This document shows positions 52,976 to 63,164 of a stretch of DNA of 64,000 nucleotides, in pieces (within the stretch, counting starts at the first letter, position 1; each line of letters opens with the position of its first letter). Below the pieces are notes generated by a model. That model was given only the letters and a program-made list of their open reading frames with translations, ran no database searches and was not told the origin of the DNA. The stretch is from DASUPK01 sp963795665 (GTDB lineage: Bacteria; Actinomycetota; Thermoleophilia; Solirubrobacterales; 70-9). A program made the translations under genes and the position numbers. Location of the stretch: the NCBI GenBank assembly GCA_963795665.1, contig CAWCIP010000001.1:1-64000 (forward strand). The letters are read 5' to 3'.

Positions 52976-53965
52976 TCACGCAGCCGCCGCCGCGGGCAGC
53001 ATCAGCTCAGAGACCAGGGCGCGGGCCTCATCGAGGTCATCGCTCTCCTGGAAGGCCGAGGTGGTGGCCTTGTCGGCCCCCAGTCGCTCGAGGTACCACG
53101 GGTAGAACTTGCGGAGGTATCGAGCGGCCCGATCGGGGCCGAGGTGCTCCTCGGCGCGGTCCATGACCCAGAGCAGCTCCGCGATGACCTGCTCACGCTC
53201 AGGCGCGGCGATTCGGTCGCCGGTCAGCTCCTCGAAGATCCATGGATTGCCGAGCGAGCCGCGGGCGATCATCACCGCGTCCGCCCCCGACGCCTCGTAT
53301 GCGTGGCGCGCAGCATCCGCACTGTCGAGGCCACCCGAGATGACCACCGGCACCGAGATGCGATCGACGAGCTCGCGCGCGAGCGCGTAGTCGGGCTCAC
53401 CCTTGTGCTGGGTCGCCGCGGCGCGCGGGTGAAAGCCCACGGCGGCGACGCCGGCCTCATCGGCCAGGCGGAGGGCCAGATCGAAGCCCTCACGGCCACC
53501 GCGCACGAGCCCGGAGCGAACCTTGACGGTCACGGGTAGCCCACTGCCCTCGCGGGCGGCCGAGGCGATGCGAATCGCCAGGTCCGGATCCGCGAGCAGG
53601 GCGGCCCCCGCCCCGGTCTTGCAGACCTTCTTCACGGGGCAGCCCATGTTGATGTCGATCAGGTCCGCGCCGGCCTCGGCGACGATCTCCGCCGCCGAGC
53701 GCATCACGTCGGGATCCTGGCCGAAGAGCTGTATCGAGACCGGATGCTCGTCGGGATGGAGCCTGAGAAGCTCCACGAGCGTGCGCTCGTTGCGGTAGTG
53801 GAGGCCGAAGCTCGAGACCATCTCCGATACGGCGAGGCCGGCTCCGTGGCGGCGAGCTTGCAGCCGGACGAACCAGTTGCCGATCCCGGCCAGCGGCGCG
53901 AGCATCACGCGGTTGGCGATCTCGACGTCGCCGATGCGAAACGGTGCTGTGAGCGGCGGTTGCAC
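52976..53965 (-). CDS. dus: tRNA-dihydrouridine synthase (DusB-like)
   Basis: 329-residue FMN TIM-barrel enzyme that reduces uridine in tRNA D-loops. RVMLAPLAGIGNWFVRL, INMGCPVKKVCKTGAGAAL (catalytic Cys), VTVKVRSGL, HPRAAATQHKGEPDY and VVISGGLDSADAA, MIARGSLGNPWIF match DusB order. GTG start 3 bp from the coaX stop, so translation is probably coupled. Confidence 0.95.
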   Translation of the reverse strand: MQPPLTAPFRIGDVEIANRVMLAPLAGIGNWFVRLQARRHGAGLAVSEMVSSFGLHYRNERTLVELLRLHPDEHPVSIQLFGQDPDVMRSAAEIVAEAGADLIDINMGCPVKKVCKTGAGAALLADPDLAIRIASAAREGSGLPVTVKVRSGLVRGGREGFDLALRLADEAGVAAVGFHPRAAATQHKGEPDYALARELVDRISVPVVISGGLDSADAARHAYEASGADAVMIARGSLGNPWIFEELTGDRIAAPEREQVIAELLWVMDRAEEHLGPDRAARYLRKFYPWYLERLGADKATTSAFQESDDLDEARALVSELMLPAAAAA

Positions 53966-53968
53966 GGT

Positions 53969-54733
53969 CTAAGTGTTGCGCTCGTAGATCAGACGCAGGC
54001 CGCTCAGGGTCAGCAGCGGATCGACCTCGTCGATCGTCTCGCAGTGCGGAGCGATCGTCTGGGCGAGGCCGCCGGTGGCGATGAACGTCGTCTCCTCGCC
54101 CAGCGCATCGGAGAGCCGGCGGTCGATGCCGTCGACCAGGCCCGCGAAGCCGTAGGCGAACCCGGACTGGATCGCCGCCTGCGTGTGCCGGCCGATCGGG
54201 CCCTCCGGAGCGGAGAGATCGATCCGGGGAAGCTTCGCGGTACGGGAGGTGAGCGCCTCCATCGAGATCTCGACGCCCGGCCCGATCACGCCGCCGAGGT
54301 ACTCGCCGGCGCCCGAGACCACGTCGAAGTTGGTGGAGGTGCCGAAGTCCACGGCGACGCAGGCGCCCTTCACCTTCGCGTGGGCGGCGACCGCGTTGAC
54401 GAGCCGGTCCGCGCCCAGCTCGTGCGGGTTGTCGACCAGAATCGGCATGCCGGTCTTCAGATTGGGGCCGACGAGCAGGCACGGCTTTCCCATGTGGCGC
54501 TCGCAGAGGGCCTCGTACTCGGGTGCAAGCTGGGGGACGACGGTGGAGACGATCGCCCCGTCCAGCGAGCCGAAGCTCAATCCGTCCAGCGCGAGCAGGT
54601 GCGAGACGGTCGCGGCGAGCTCGTCTGCGGTCGCGCTCGGAACGGTGCCCAGGCGCCAGTCGCGCACCAGCTCCTGGCCATCGAAGGCCCCGATGTGCGT
54701 CTGTGTGTTGCCGACGTCGACCGCGAGCAGCAT
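53969..54733 (-). CDS. coaX: Type III pantothenate kinase
   Basis: 254 residues from ATG 54733. First step of CoA synthesis, ADP-insensitive type III enzyme. LLAVDVGNTQTHIGAFD (phosphate-1), NPHELGADRLVNAVAAH, VAVDFGTSTNFDVV and GVIGPGVEISMEAL are the CoaX signatures. GATAAT lies 7 nt before the ATG, and the GST-like gene starts in the opposite direction 37 bp away. Confidence 0.95.
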   Translation of the reverse strand: MLLAVDVGNTQTHIGAFDGQELVRDWRLGTVPSATADELAATVSHLLALDGLSFGSLDGAIVSTVVPQLAPEYEALCERHMGKPCLLVGPNLKTGMPILVDNPHELGADRLVNAVAAHAKVKGACVAVDFGTSTNFDVVSGAGEYLGGVIGPGVEISMEALTSRTAKLPRIDLSAPEGPIGRHTQAAIQSGFAYGFAGLVDGIDRRLSDALGEETTFIATGGLAQTIAPHCETIDEVDPLLTLSGLRLIYERNT

Positions 54734-54740
54734 GCGCGGG

Positions 54741-54746
54741 ATTATC
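54741..54746 (-). promoter_or_regulatory. -10-like hexamer GATAAT, leaderless start of coaX
   Basis: GATAAT on the minus strand ends 7 nt before the coaX ATG. It is one of the better -10 matches in the window. Confidence 0.45.
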
Positions 54747-54756
54747 ACGACCCCCA

Positions 54757-54762
54757 TAAGAT
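54757..54762 (+). promoter_or_regulatory. -10-like hexamer TAAGAT, leaderless start
   Basis: TAAGAT ends 8 nt before the ATG at 54771 and sits back-to-back with the coaX element. Confidence 0.4.
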
Positions 54763-54770
54763 GGGCCGCA

Positions 54771-55511
54771 ATGGGGGAAGCAAAGCTCTACGTGATTCCC
54801 GGCTCCCACCCGTCGCGGTCCGCGATGCTGATGCTCGACCGCAAGGGGATCCCCTTCAAGCGAGTCGACCTGATGCCGGTCGTCTCCAAGGGAGTCCTGA
54901 AGGCTCAGCGGTTCCCGGGTGTCACCGTGCCGGCGCTGAAGATCGACGGGCGCCGGGTGCAGGGATCGAGGGAGATCGCGCGTGAGCTCGACCATCTCCA
55001 GCCCGATCCACCCCTCCTTCCCTCCGACCCCGAGAAGCGAATCAAGGTCGAGGAGGCGGAGGCCTGGGGCGATGACTTCCAGCAGAAGCCGCGCCGGTTC
55101 AGCTGGTGGGCGTTCAAGCGCGACCGGGCGCCGATGGCGACCTACTCGGAGGGAGCCCGGCTCGGCATCCCGGTCGGGCTGGCCGTGAAGACCGGCGGCC
55201 CCATCGTGGCGCTCGCCGCCCGCTTCAACGGCTCAACCGACGAGCTGGTGAAAGGCGACCTGTCCTCGCTGCGCGAGGACCTCGACCGGATCGACGCCTG
55301 GATCGCCGAGGGCACGATCGGCGGCCCCGAGCCCAACGCGGGGGACTATCAGCTGGCGCCGAGCCTGCGCCTCCTGATGAGCTTCGACGACCTTCGGCCA
55401 TACGTCGAGGCGCGCCCATGCGGCGAGCTCGCCACCCGCATCGTTCCCGACTTTCCGGGCAGGACCCCGCAGGTCTTCCCGGCGGAGTGGCTCGAGGGGC
55501 TTCCCCGCTAG
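54771..55511 (+). CDS. Glutathione S-transferase-like N-terminal thioredoxin-fold protein
   Basis: 246 residues. The first 80 resemble a GST N-domain (KLYVIPGSHPSRSAMLMLDRKGIPFKRVDL, VPALKIDGRRVQGSREIARELD). The rest is helical with WWAFKRDRAPMA and a mostly polar C-terminus. Since actinobacteria rarely use glutathione, a mycothiol or unrelated role is possible. It is the only plus-strand gene in this fol/coaX block, convergent with folK and overlapping its stop by 4 bp. Confidence 0.75.
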   Translation: MGEAKLYVIPGSHPSRSAMLMLDRKGIPFKRVDLMPVVSKGVLKAQRFPGVTVPALKIDGRRVQGSREIARELDHLQPDPPLLPSDPEKRIKVEEAEAWGDDFQQKPRRFSWWAFKRDRAPMATYSEGARLGIPVGLAVKTGGPIVALAARFNGSTDELVKGDLSSLREDLDRIDAWIAEGTIGGPEPNAGDYQLAPSLRLLMSFDDLRPYVEARPCGELATRIVPDFPGRTPQVFPAEWLEGLPR

Positions 55512-55999
55512 AGCGAACCGACCCGGCTGACGTGCTGGCCCGGGCCGAGCGCATCCAGCGCCGCCCGCAGCTCCGTGCCGTCGGGGAGGTGCAGGTCCGG
55601 GTCGAGCTCCAGAAGGGGCGCGAGCACGAAGCGGCGGGAGGTGACCTCGGGATGCGGCAGCGTCAGCCTCTCCGTGCGCATCTCGGCGTCACCGAGCAGC
55701 AGCAGGTCGATGTCGATCGGCCGAGGACCGTGGCGCGGGCCGCCGAGCTCTCTCCCTTGGTCCGCCTCGATCGCCTTGCAGAGGTCGAGCAGCTCCTCGG
55801 GGTCGAGCGCCGTCCGCACCCGGACCGCGGCGTTCAGGAAGTCCGGCTGGTCGAGGACCTCGCCAACGGGCTCGGTCTCGTACAGCGACGATCTGGCCTC
55901 AACCACCACGCCGCGCGCCGACAGGTCCTCGATCGCCCGCGTCAGATGCGCCTCCCGATCGCCGACGTTTGAGCCGAGGCCCAGGTACCCCAGCTTCAT
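55508..55999 (-). CDS. folK: HPPK: 2-amino-4-hydroxy-6-hydroxymethyldihydropteridine pyrophosphokinase
   Basis: 163 residues from ATG 55999. Transfers pyrophosphate to the pterin in folate synthesis. YLGLGSNVGDREAHL at the start, VEARSSLYETEPVG, GPRHGPRPIDIDLLLLG and LTLPHPEVTSRRFVLAPL are the family signatures. Its ATG is inside the left edge of a stem-loop repeat, and folB's stop is at the other edge, so the whole 32-bp intergenic space is repeat. Confidence 0.95.
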   Translation of the reverse strand: MKLGYLGLGSNVGDREAHLTRAIEDLSARGVVVEARSSLYETEPVGEVLDQPDFLNAAVRVRTALDPEELLDLCKAIEADQGRELGGPRHGPRPIDIDLLLLGDAEMRTERLTLPHPEVTSRRFVLAPLLELDPDLHLPDGTELRAALDALGPGQHVSRVGSL

Positions 56000-56034
56000 C
56001 AAACGGGTCGCGCTGTCGCGCACCCTCGCATCTA
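55997..56034 (+). repeat. Dispersed stem-loop repeat, copy 6
   Basis: CATCAAACGGGTCGCGC, loop TGTC, GCGCACCCTCGCATCTA. GGGT(C)GCGC pairs GCGCACCC with a bulged C. CAT complements the folK ATG and CTA the folB TAG. Confidence 0.8.
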
Positions 56035-56448
56035 GACGCCCTCCTCGTCGTCCTGCTCCCGGTCCAGAGATCGCTCCAGGGTCACCTCCACCCCGGCCTC
56101 CTGTACCTGGTACGGCAACGGTGGCTCCGGCTTCGCCGCCCGCACGCGGACCGATTCGCAGGCGAAACGCTCCATCAGCCGTCCCGCCACCACCTGGCAG
56201 AGGCGCTCGAGCGTGCGGTAGCTCCTCTCGGTCGCGGCCAGGGCGACGATGTCGCAGACCTCCGAGTAGTCCACCGTGTCCTCGATCCGGTCGGTGAGGA
56301 CGGCGTCGCATTCCGGGACGTCGAAGGTGAGGTCGAAGTCCATTCTCTGGCCGACCTCCTGCTCGGAATCGGTGACCCCGTGGTGCGTGTATATGGAGAG
56401 GCCGCGGATCTCGACCTCGACAGACGGCTGTGCTGCCCCCTCGTCCAT
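56032..56448 (-). CDS. folB: Dihydroneopterin aldolase
   Basis: 138 residues. Makes 6-hydroxymethyldihydropterin in folate synthesis. VEIRGLSIYTHHGVTDSEQEVGQRM is the family start, DTVDYSEVCDIVALAATERSYRTLERLCQVVA carries the active site Tyr and Glu. TAATTT lies 6 nt before the ATG (leaderless layout). folB, folK and folP are the folate cluster. Confidence 0.94.
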   Translation of the reverse strand: MDEGAAQPSVEVEIRGLSIYTHHGVTDSEQEVGQRMDFDLTFDVPECDAVLTDRIEDTVDYSEVCDIVALAATERSYRTLERLCQVVAGRLMERFACESVRVRAAKPEPPLPYQVQEAGVEVTLERSLDREQDDEEGV

Positions 56449-56454
56449 GACCCC

Positions 56455-56460
56455 AAATTA
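56455..56460 (-). promoter_or_regulatory. -10-like hexamer TAATTT, leaderless start of folB
   Basis: TAATTT on the minus strand ends 6 nt before the folB ATG. Confidence 0.4.
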
Positions 56461-56484
56461 CCCGTTTGGTGTAGGACTTCGACG

Positions 56485-57418
56485 GTGACGGCGTCGCCGC
56501 AGACGACAACGCTCGGGGAAGGGGAGCTCGCCGCGGCGGTCTCCCATCACTTCGCCGACCTGAATCAGTGCCGGATGCACTACGTCGTGCGCGGGGAGGG
56601 CAAGCCGATTCTCTTCCTGCACGGCTTCCCGCAGTTCTGGTTCCTCTGGCGGCACCAGCTCGCCGACCTCGGCAACGACCACGCCGTCTACGCGCCCGAC
56701 ATGCGCGGCTACAACCTGTCCTGCATCCCCGAGGAAATCGAGGCCTACCGGATGCGGCACCTGCTGGCTGACATCCGGGAGCTGATCGAGAAGCTGGGTC
56801 TGGCCCCTGTGACGCTGGTGGGACACGACTGGGGCGGGATCGTCTCCTGGGCATTCGCCCTCAAATCCCCCGAGCTGCTCGAGCGCCTGGTGATCATCGA
56901 CGGCCCGCCGCCGTTCACCTGGAACCGCGACCTCCGGGAGAGTCCCAAGCAGAGGGACGCCGTCAACTACATGCTGGAGTTCTCGAAGCCCTCACCCAAG
57001 CCGGAGGAGATGCTGGCGGCCAACGACTTCTCGCTGATGGACGACCTGATGGTCCGGATCGGCGGGCAGGGGGCGCAGCTCACGGACGACCGAGAGGGCC
57101 GCCTACCACGAGGCCTGGGGGCAACCCGGCGCGCTCCGTGGCGGCCTCAACTACTACCGGGCGGCGCGCATGGGGGAGCAGGTCGCCGCCGGCGGGGTCC
57201 CCGAGGAGTACGCGAGCAAGATCACCTCTCAGACCGTGGGCGTGCCGACGCTCGTGATCTGGGGCGAGAACGACGCGGCACTGCTTCCCACCCTGACCAG
57301 GGGACTGAGCGAATGGGTCCCCCAGCTGCGGGTGGAGATAATCCCCGGCGCCGGCCACTGGGTGCCGTACGAGCGTCCCGAGCAGGTCAACTCCCTGATC
57401 AGGGAGTTCGTGTCGTGA
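56485..57418 (+). pseudogene. Epoxide hydrolase-like alpha/beta hydrolase with one frameshift
   Basis: Frame 1 from GTG 56485 gives ILFLHGFPQFWFLW, VGHDWGGIVSW with nucleophile Asp (epoxide hydrolase type), and runs to about 57085. Frame +1 from about 57095 continues RAAYHEAWGQPGALRGGLNYY, VIWGENDAALLP (acid) and GAGHWVPYERP (His) to 57418. Joined, all catalytic residues of a normal 300-residue enzyme are present. One extra base in ACGGACGACCGAGAGGG explains the break. It overlaps folP by 20 bp. Confidence 0.75.
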
Positions 57419-58208
57419 CCATGGCCTCGGCAACGGTGAGGGCCTGGCGCATCGGCCCGACGTCGTGGACGCGCATCATGCCGGCGCCGTTCGCGTAGGC
57501 GATCACGTTCGACGCGATCGTCCCGCCGAGCCGCTGGTCGACGCCGGCGCCCGTCAGCTTGCCGATGAAGCTCTTGCGCGAGGAACCGAACGCGATCGGC
57601 CTGCCCAGTTCCGCCAGCTCTCCGAGCCGGCGGTGGAGCTCGAGGTTGTGCTCGACCGTCTTTCCGAATCCGATCCCGGGATCGATCCAGATCCGGTCCT
57701 CGTCGATGCCCTCGGAGGTGGCGAACTCGACCCGCTCGGCGAGGAATGCCTTGACGTCGTCGACGACGTCGTCATAGCTGGGGTCCTCCTGCATCGTCCG
57801 CGGATCCCCGAGCATGTGCATGAGCACGACCTCCGTGTCGCGCTCGGCACAGAGCCCGGCCAGCTCCGGCTCCGCCCGGAAGGCCGTCACGTCGTTGACC
57901 ATCGTTGCGCCGGCACCGAGAGCGGCATCGGCCACGGCGACCTTCGAAGTGTCGATCGAGACCGCCGATCCATCGCCTGCGAGCGCCTCGACCACCGGGG
58001 CGACCCGACGGAGCTCCTCGTCGGCCCCGACGGCCTCCGCCCCGGGCCGGGTCGATTCGCCGCCGATGTCGAGGACATCCGCCCCCTCGCCGACGAGCTC
58101 CCGGCCGTGGGCGATCGCCCGCTCCGGATCGAGGAACTCGCCCCCGTCCGAGAACGAGTCGGGAGTCACGTTGACGACCCCCATGATCTTCGCCTGGCGC
58201 AGCGCCAT
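57399..58208 (-). CDS. folP: Dihydropteroate synthase
   Basis: 269 residues from ATG 58208. Joins the pterin pyrophosphate to p-aminobenzoate; target of sulfonamides. IMGVVNVTPDSFSDGGEF and DVLDIGGESTRPGAEAV are the two pterin-binding signatures, NDVTAFRAEPELAGLCAE and DPGIGFGKTVEHNLEL follow, ending with SRKSFIGKLTG and the Arg-His end. The start is 4 bp after the SnoaL-like gene stop. Confidence 0.96.
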   Translation of the reverse strand: MALRQAKIMGVVNVTPDSFSDGGEFLDPERAIAHGRELVGEGADVLDIGGESTRPGAEAVGADEELRRVAPVVEALAGDGSAVSIDTSKVAVADAALGAGATMVNDVTAFRAEPELAGLCAERDTEVVLMHMLGDPRTMQEDPSYDDVVDDVKAFLAERVEFATSEGIDEDRIWIDPGIGFGKTVEHNLELHRRLGELAELGRPIAFGSSRKSFIGKLTGAGVDQRLGGTIASNVIAYANGAGMMRVHDVGPMRQALTVAEAMVTTRTP

Positions 58209-58212
58209 CGCC

Positions 58213-58626
58213 TCAGCCCTGCATGCCGGCAGCGGCGCGAGCCTCGCCCCACGTCCGATAGATCTTGAGACTGACCGCTCTGCCTTCGCGCAATGTCCAG
58301 AGGTGGCCGATGTCTTGGTCCGCGTTGAGCTGCTCCATCGCCAGGGATGTGGTTCTACCCTCGCCCTCAACGCGGACCCGAACGAGAATTTGATCCCCAA
58401 GTTCGACGATCTCCTGGGGCTCCCACCTGACCTCACCGAACGCCTCCCGGAACTTGTCGGTGTTCACCTTCAGAGCCTCCACCCCCCGGACCGGCGACGA
58501 GGCATCGATGAGGATGCTGTTCTCGATCTGGAAGTCGGGATCGATGTTCTCGGCGACGACGTCGATGTCGCCGCGAGCAAAGGCCTCGAACGCCAGTTGC
58601 AGCCTCTCGACGTTCTCGCTGGCCAT
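58213..58626 (-). CDS. SnoaL/NTF2-like domain protein
   Basis: 137 residues of the SnoaL-like cone fold. VERLQLAFEAFARGDIDVVAENIDPDFQIENS is the typical N-terminus, ILVRVRVEGEGRTTSLAMEQL and GHLWTLREGRAVSLKIYRTWGEA the C-terminal strands. Function unknown; members bind small molecules or are enzymes. The ATG overlaps the stop of an upstream damaged lipoprotein gene (TGATG), which implies a former operon. Confidence 0.85.
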   Translation of the reverse strand: MASENVERLQLAFEAFARGDIDVVAENIDPDFQIENSILIDASSPVRGVEALKVNTDKFREAFGEVRWEPQEIVELGDQILVRVRVEGEGRTTSLAMEQLNADQDIGHLWTLREGRAVSLKIYRTWGEARAAAGMQG

Positions 58627-58961
58627 CACTGGGCTCGGATCAACTGCCCGTCGGGAGTCAGCTCGACGAAGTGATGCGTCCGCCCATCGCGGAAGCTCTG
58701 GCACTGGTTGGCAGGCTGATCGTCCACGGCCTGCCGCGGATCGTGGGCGATGTCGACGGCCCAGTCCGACAAGCCCGGCAGAGCTCTCGGGCGAGGCAGG
58801 GCCCAGCGCTGAGGTCACGACTGTCGCCTGCGCCGGCATAAAGGAACTTCGCTTCGGCGATCGCGACGGCTTGTCCTGTGTCCGCCTGGCCGACGTCCCG
58901 ACCCACCCCCACACCCGGCAATGAGGGCAACGAGCACGACAGCTATCGCGATGCGACGCAT
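58626..58961 (-). pseudogene. Small lipoprotein gene with two compensating frameshifts
   Basis: The start frame gives RRIAIAVVLVALIAGCGG, a lipoprotein signal with lipobox, then breaks at a G-run (TGTGGGGGTGGG, about 58910). A second frame reads VGRDVGQADTGQAVAIAEAKFLYAGAGDSRDLSAG to near 58770. The start frame then resumes with DWAVDIAHDPRQAVDDQPANQ and FRDGRTHHFVELTPDGQLIRAQ, ending at a TGA that overlaps the next ATG. Total 112 codons. Not recognised as a family. Sequence error at the homopolymer is plausible. Confidence 0.6.
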
Positions 58962-59090
58962 GGCCGAAGTATCCCCGCCGCTTCTCGCGCGGGTGGCGCG
59001 GAATTTGGTCCGCGGCGCGATGCTTCGATCCGCGTCGTGAGATTCCGGCGACAGGACCCGCGCGCCAGAGCGGTCGGTGAATCGAGCGGA

Positions 59091-61052
<1,962 letters not shown>

Positions 61053-61126
61053 GTTGGGTGTCCCTCTGGCCGGGATGTACGCCGAATTTGCGGCCCCGGA
61101 TCTATCGCGAGGGTACCAGCGTTGCT

Positions 61127-61672
61127 CTAGCTGCCCTGCGTGTTTTCCCGCAGCGCGGCCACGTACGAGAGGTTCCGGAACCTCTCGCCGTGGTCCAGTC
61201 CATATCCGATCGCGAACCGGTTCGGGATCTCGAATCCGACGTAGCGGACCGGAAGGTCAACCCGCCGGCGCTCCGGCTTGGTGAGCAGCGCGCACACCTC
61301 GATCGACTTCGGTCCGCGAGCCTGCAGGTTGCGCAGCAGATAGTGGAGGGTGAGACCGGAGTCGATGATGTCCTCGACGATCAGGACGTCGCGGTCGGCG
61401 ATCGGCGCATCCAGGTCCTTGAGGATCCGGACGACCCCAGAGGAGTCGGTGGATGAGCCGTAGCTCGAGACAGCCATGAAGTCGAGCTCGCAGTCGATCG
61501 TCATCTGTCGCATCAGGTCCGCGAGGAAGGGGACGGCGCCCTTCAGGATCGCCACGAGCAGCGGAGCGCGCCCCTCGTAGTCGCGGCTGACCTCGGCCCC
61601 GAGCTCCGCGACTCGGCGCTGCAGATCGTCCTCCGTGACGAGCACCTCGCCGATCGCGTCGTCGGTTCCCAC
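61127..61672 (-). CDS. hpt: Hypoxanthine phosphoribosyltransferase
   Basis: 181 residues from GTG 61672. Salvages hypoxanthine/guanine with PRPP. VLIVEDIIDSGLTLHYLL is the PRPP-binding loop, ILKGAVPFLADLMRQM and DFMAVSSYGSSTDSSGVVRI are early motifs, PVRYVGFEIPNRFAIGYGLDHGERFRNL the C-terminal base-specific loop. It lies 11 bp from the tilS stop and just upstream of ftsH. Confidence 0.95.
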   Translation of the reverse strand: MGTDDAIGEVLVTEDDLQRRVAELGAEVSRDYEGRAPLLVAILKGAVPFLADLMRQMTIDCELDFMAVSSYGSSTDSSGVVRILKDLDAPIADRDVLIVEDIIDSGLTLHYLLRNLQARGPKSIEVCALLTKPERRRVDLPVRYVGFEIPNRFAIGYGLDHGERFRNLSYVAALRENTQGS

Positions 61673-61683
61673 TCGCCCCCAGT

Positions 61684-63027
61684 CTAAGGACCGAGCTGGG
61701 AGGCCCTCAGCACCGCGGACTCGCCCGCACCCGGCCGTGCGGCGAACTCCTCCGAGACCGCCACGCCGGCGATCCATGCGACCCGCCCGTCGGCGGTGAC
61801 GACCGGCAGCGCGTGCCGCAGCGCGCGGGGCACCTTGCGGTCGGTGAAGAGGTCCTGGAGCGACTTCGTTCCGCCCAGACCCAGGGGCCGCATCCTGTCG
61901 CCCTCCCGCCAAGCGCGGACGGTGACCGAGCGGCCGAGCGCCGAGGGGTCGAGGACGGCGAGGTCCGGCCCCTCGGCGGAGGGGACTCCGGCCGCGAGCT
62001 CCGCGCGCACCTCCCAGGAACCGAAGCGGCAGGCGCCCGGCACGGTCAGCGTGGCCTCCGCGGGCTCCTCGGTCGGGCCGGACGTGAAACGGACATGGCC
62101 GTGCTCGACGTGGGCATCCACTCCCCCACCCAGCTCGATCACCCCGCCCTCCGGGCGGTTGGCGAGCTTCCAGATCTGCGCCGCCCTCGCCCGGCCGAGC
62201 GGGACCGAGGTCCCGGCCGCCCGCTCGGCCAGCCTCCGCAGCGCCAGCCGGCGCACCGTGGGATCCATCGCCTCGAGGGCGTCTCGACCGATCGCTCCGG
62301 CGAGCTCGGCACCGGATTCGGCGAGCGCGTCGGCGGCGAGCCGCTCAAGCGCCTCGCCCTCCTCGGCGAGCTCGGCCTGGGTCTCGGCGATCGTCGCCTC
62401 AGCCTCCGGCCCGATCTCGCGGAGAACCGGGAGCACCTCGTTGCGAATCCTGTTGCGCGCGAACACTGGCTCCGCGTTGCTGGCGTCGTCGCGGAAGGGA
62501 AGCCCCGCCTCGGCTGCCAGCTCTCGCACTTCCTCCCGGCCGAGCGAGAGGATCGGCCGCACCACCGCACCCCGTTGCGCGGGCAACCCGAGGAGCGCAC
62601 GTCGGCCGGGGGAGGTGGCGAGCCGGTAGAGGATGGTCTCCGCGAGGTCGGTTCTGGTGTGTCCGGTCGCGATCCAGTCGAGCCCACGCGCTCGCCGCAG
62701 TCGCTCGGCAGCCGCGTAGCGGGCCTCCCGCGCCTCCGCCTGGACGTTTCCGTCGCCCAGGTCCGGCAGCTCGACCTCCAGCTCGATGCCGAGCTTGGCG
62801 CAGAGCTCCGCGCAGGTCGCGTCGTCGAGGTCGGAGTCGGGGCGAAGCCGGTAGTTGAGATGGAGGGCGATCACCGCGTCGGCGCCGATGGCCTCCGCCA
62901 GGCCGGCCGCGGCCGCGGCCGAGTCCGCGCCGCCGGAGATGAGGACGACCCCGCGAGAGCCCTCCGAGACCAGGCCGCTTGCTCGAACGGTGGAGGCGAG
63001 GCCCGAGAGCGCCCTGGCAGCTGTCAT
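61684..63027 (-). CDS. tilS: tRNA(Ile)-lysidine synthetase
   Basis: 447 residues from ATG 63027. Modifies the anticodon C34 of tRNA-Ile2. The PP-loop reads VVLISGGADSAAAAAGLAE (SGGxDS), LHLNYRLRPDSDLDDATC and ATGHTRTDLAETILYRLATSPGRRALLG are N-terminal motifs; the C-terminal half has the TilS substrate domains ending RMRPLGLGGTKSLQDLFTDRKVPRALR. First gene of the tilS-hpt-ftsH set. An in-frame extension to 63180 is not needed. Confidence 0.94.
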   Translation of the reverse strand: MTAARALSGLASTVRASGLVSEGSRGVVLISGGADSAAAAAGLAEAIGADAVIALHLNYRLRPDSDLDDATCAELCAKLGIELEVELPDLGDGNVQAEAREARYAAAERLRRARGLDWIATGHTRTDLAETILYRLATSPGRRALLGLPAQRGAVVRPILSLGREEVRELAAEAGLPFRDDASNAEPVFARNRIRNEVLPVLREIGPEAEATIAETQAELAEEGEALERLAADALAESGAELAGAIGRDALEAMDPTVRRLALRRLAERAAGTSVPLGRARAAQIWKLANRPEGGVIELGGGVDAHVEHGHVRFTSGPTEEPAEATLTVPGACRFGSWEVRAELAAGVPSAEGPDLAVLDPSALGRSVTVRAWREGDRMRPLGLGGTKSLQDLFTDRKVPRALRHALPVVTADGRVAWIAGVAVSEEFAARPGAGESAVLRASQLGP

Positions 63028-63164
63028 GGCGCGATTGTAGGAACGGGCGTAGGGACTTTTCACACCGTCGAAACGTCCAATCGCCTCTAAGAGGGCTAAA
63101 GGACGTGCGATTGATTCTCCCGGCCCCTCATTCAGGCGGTCGCTGAGCAAACGATGCAGAACAT

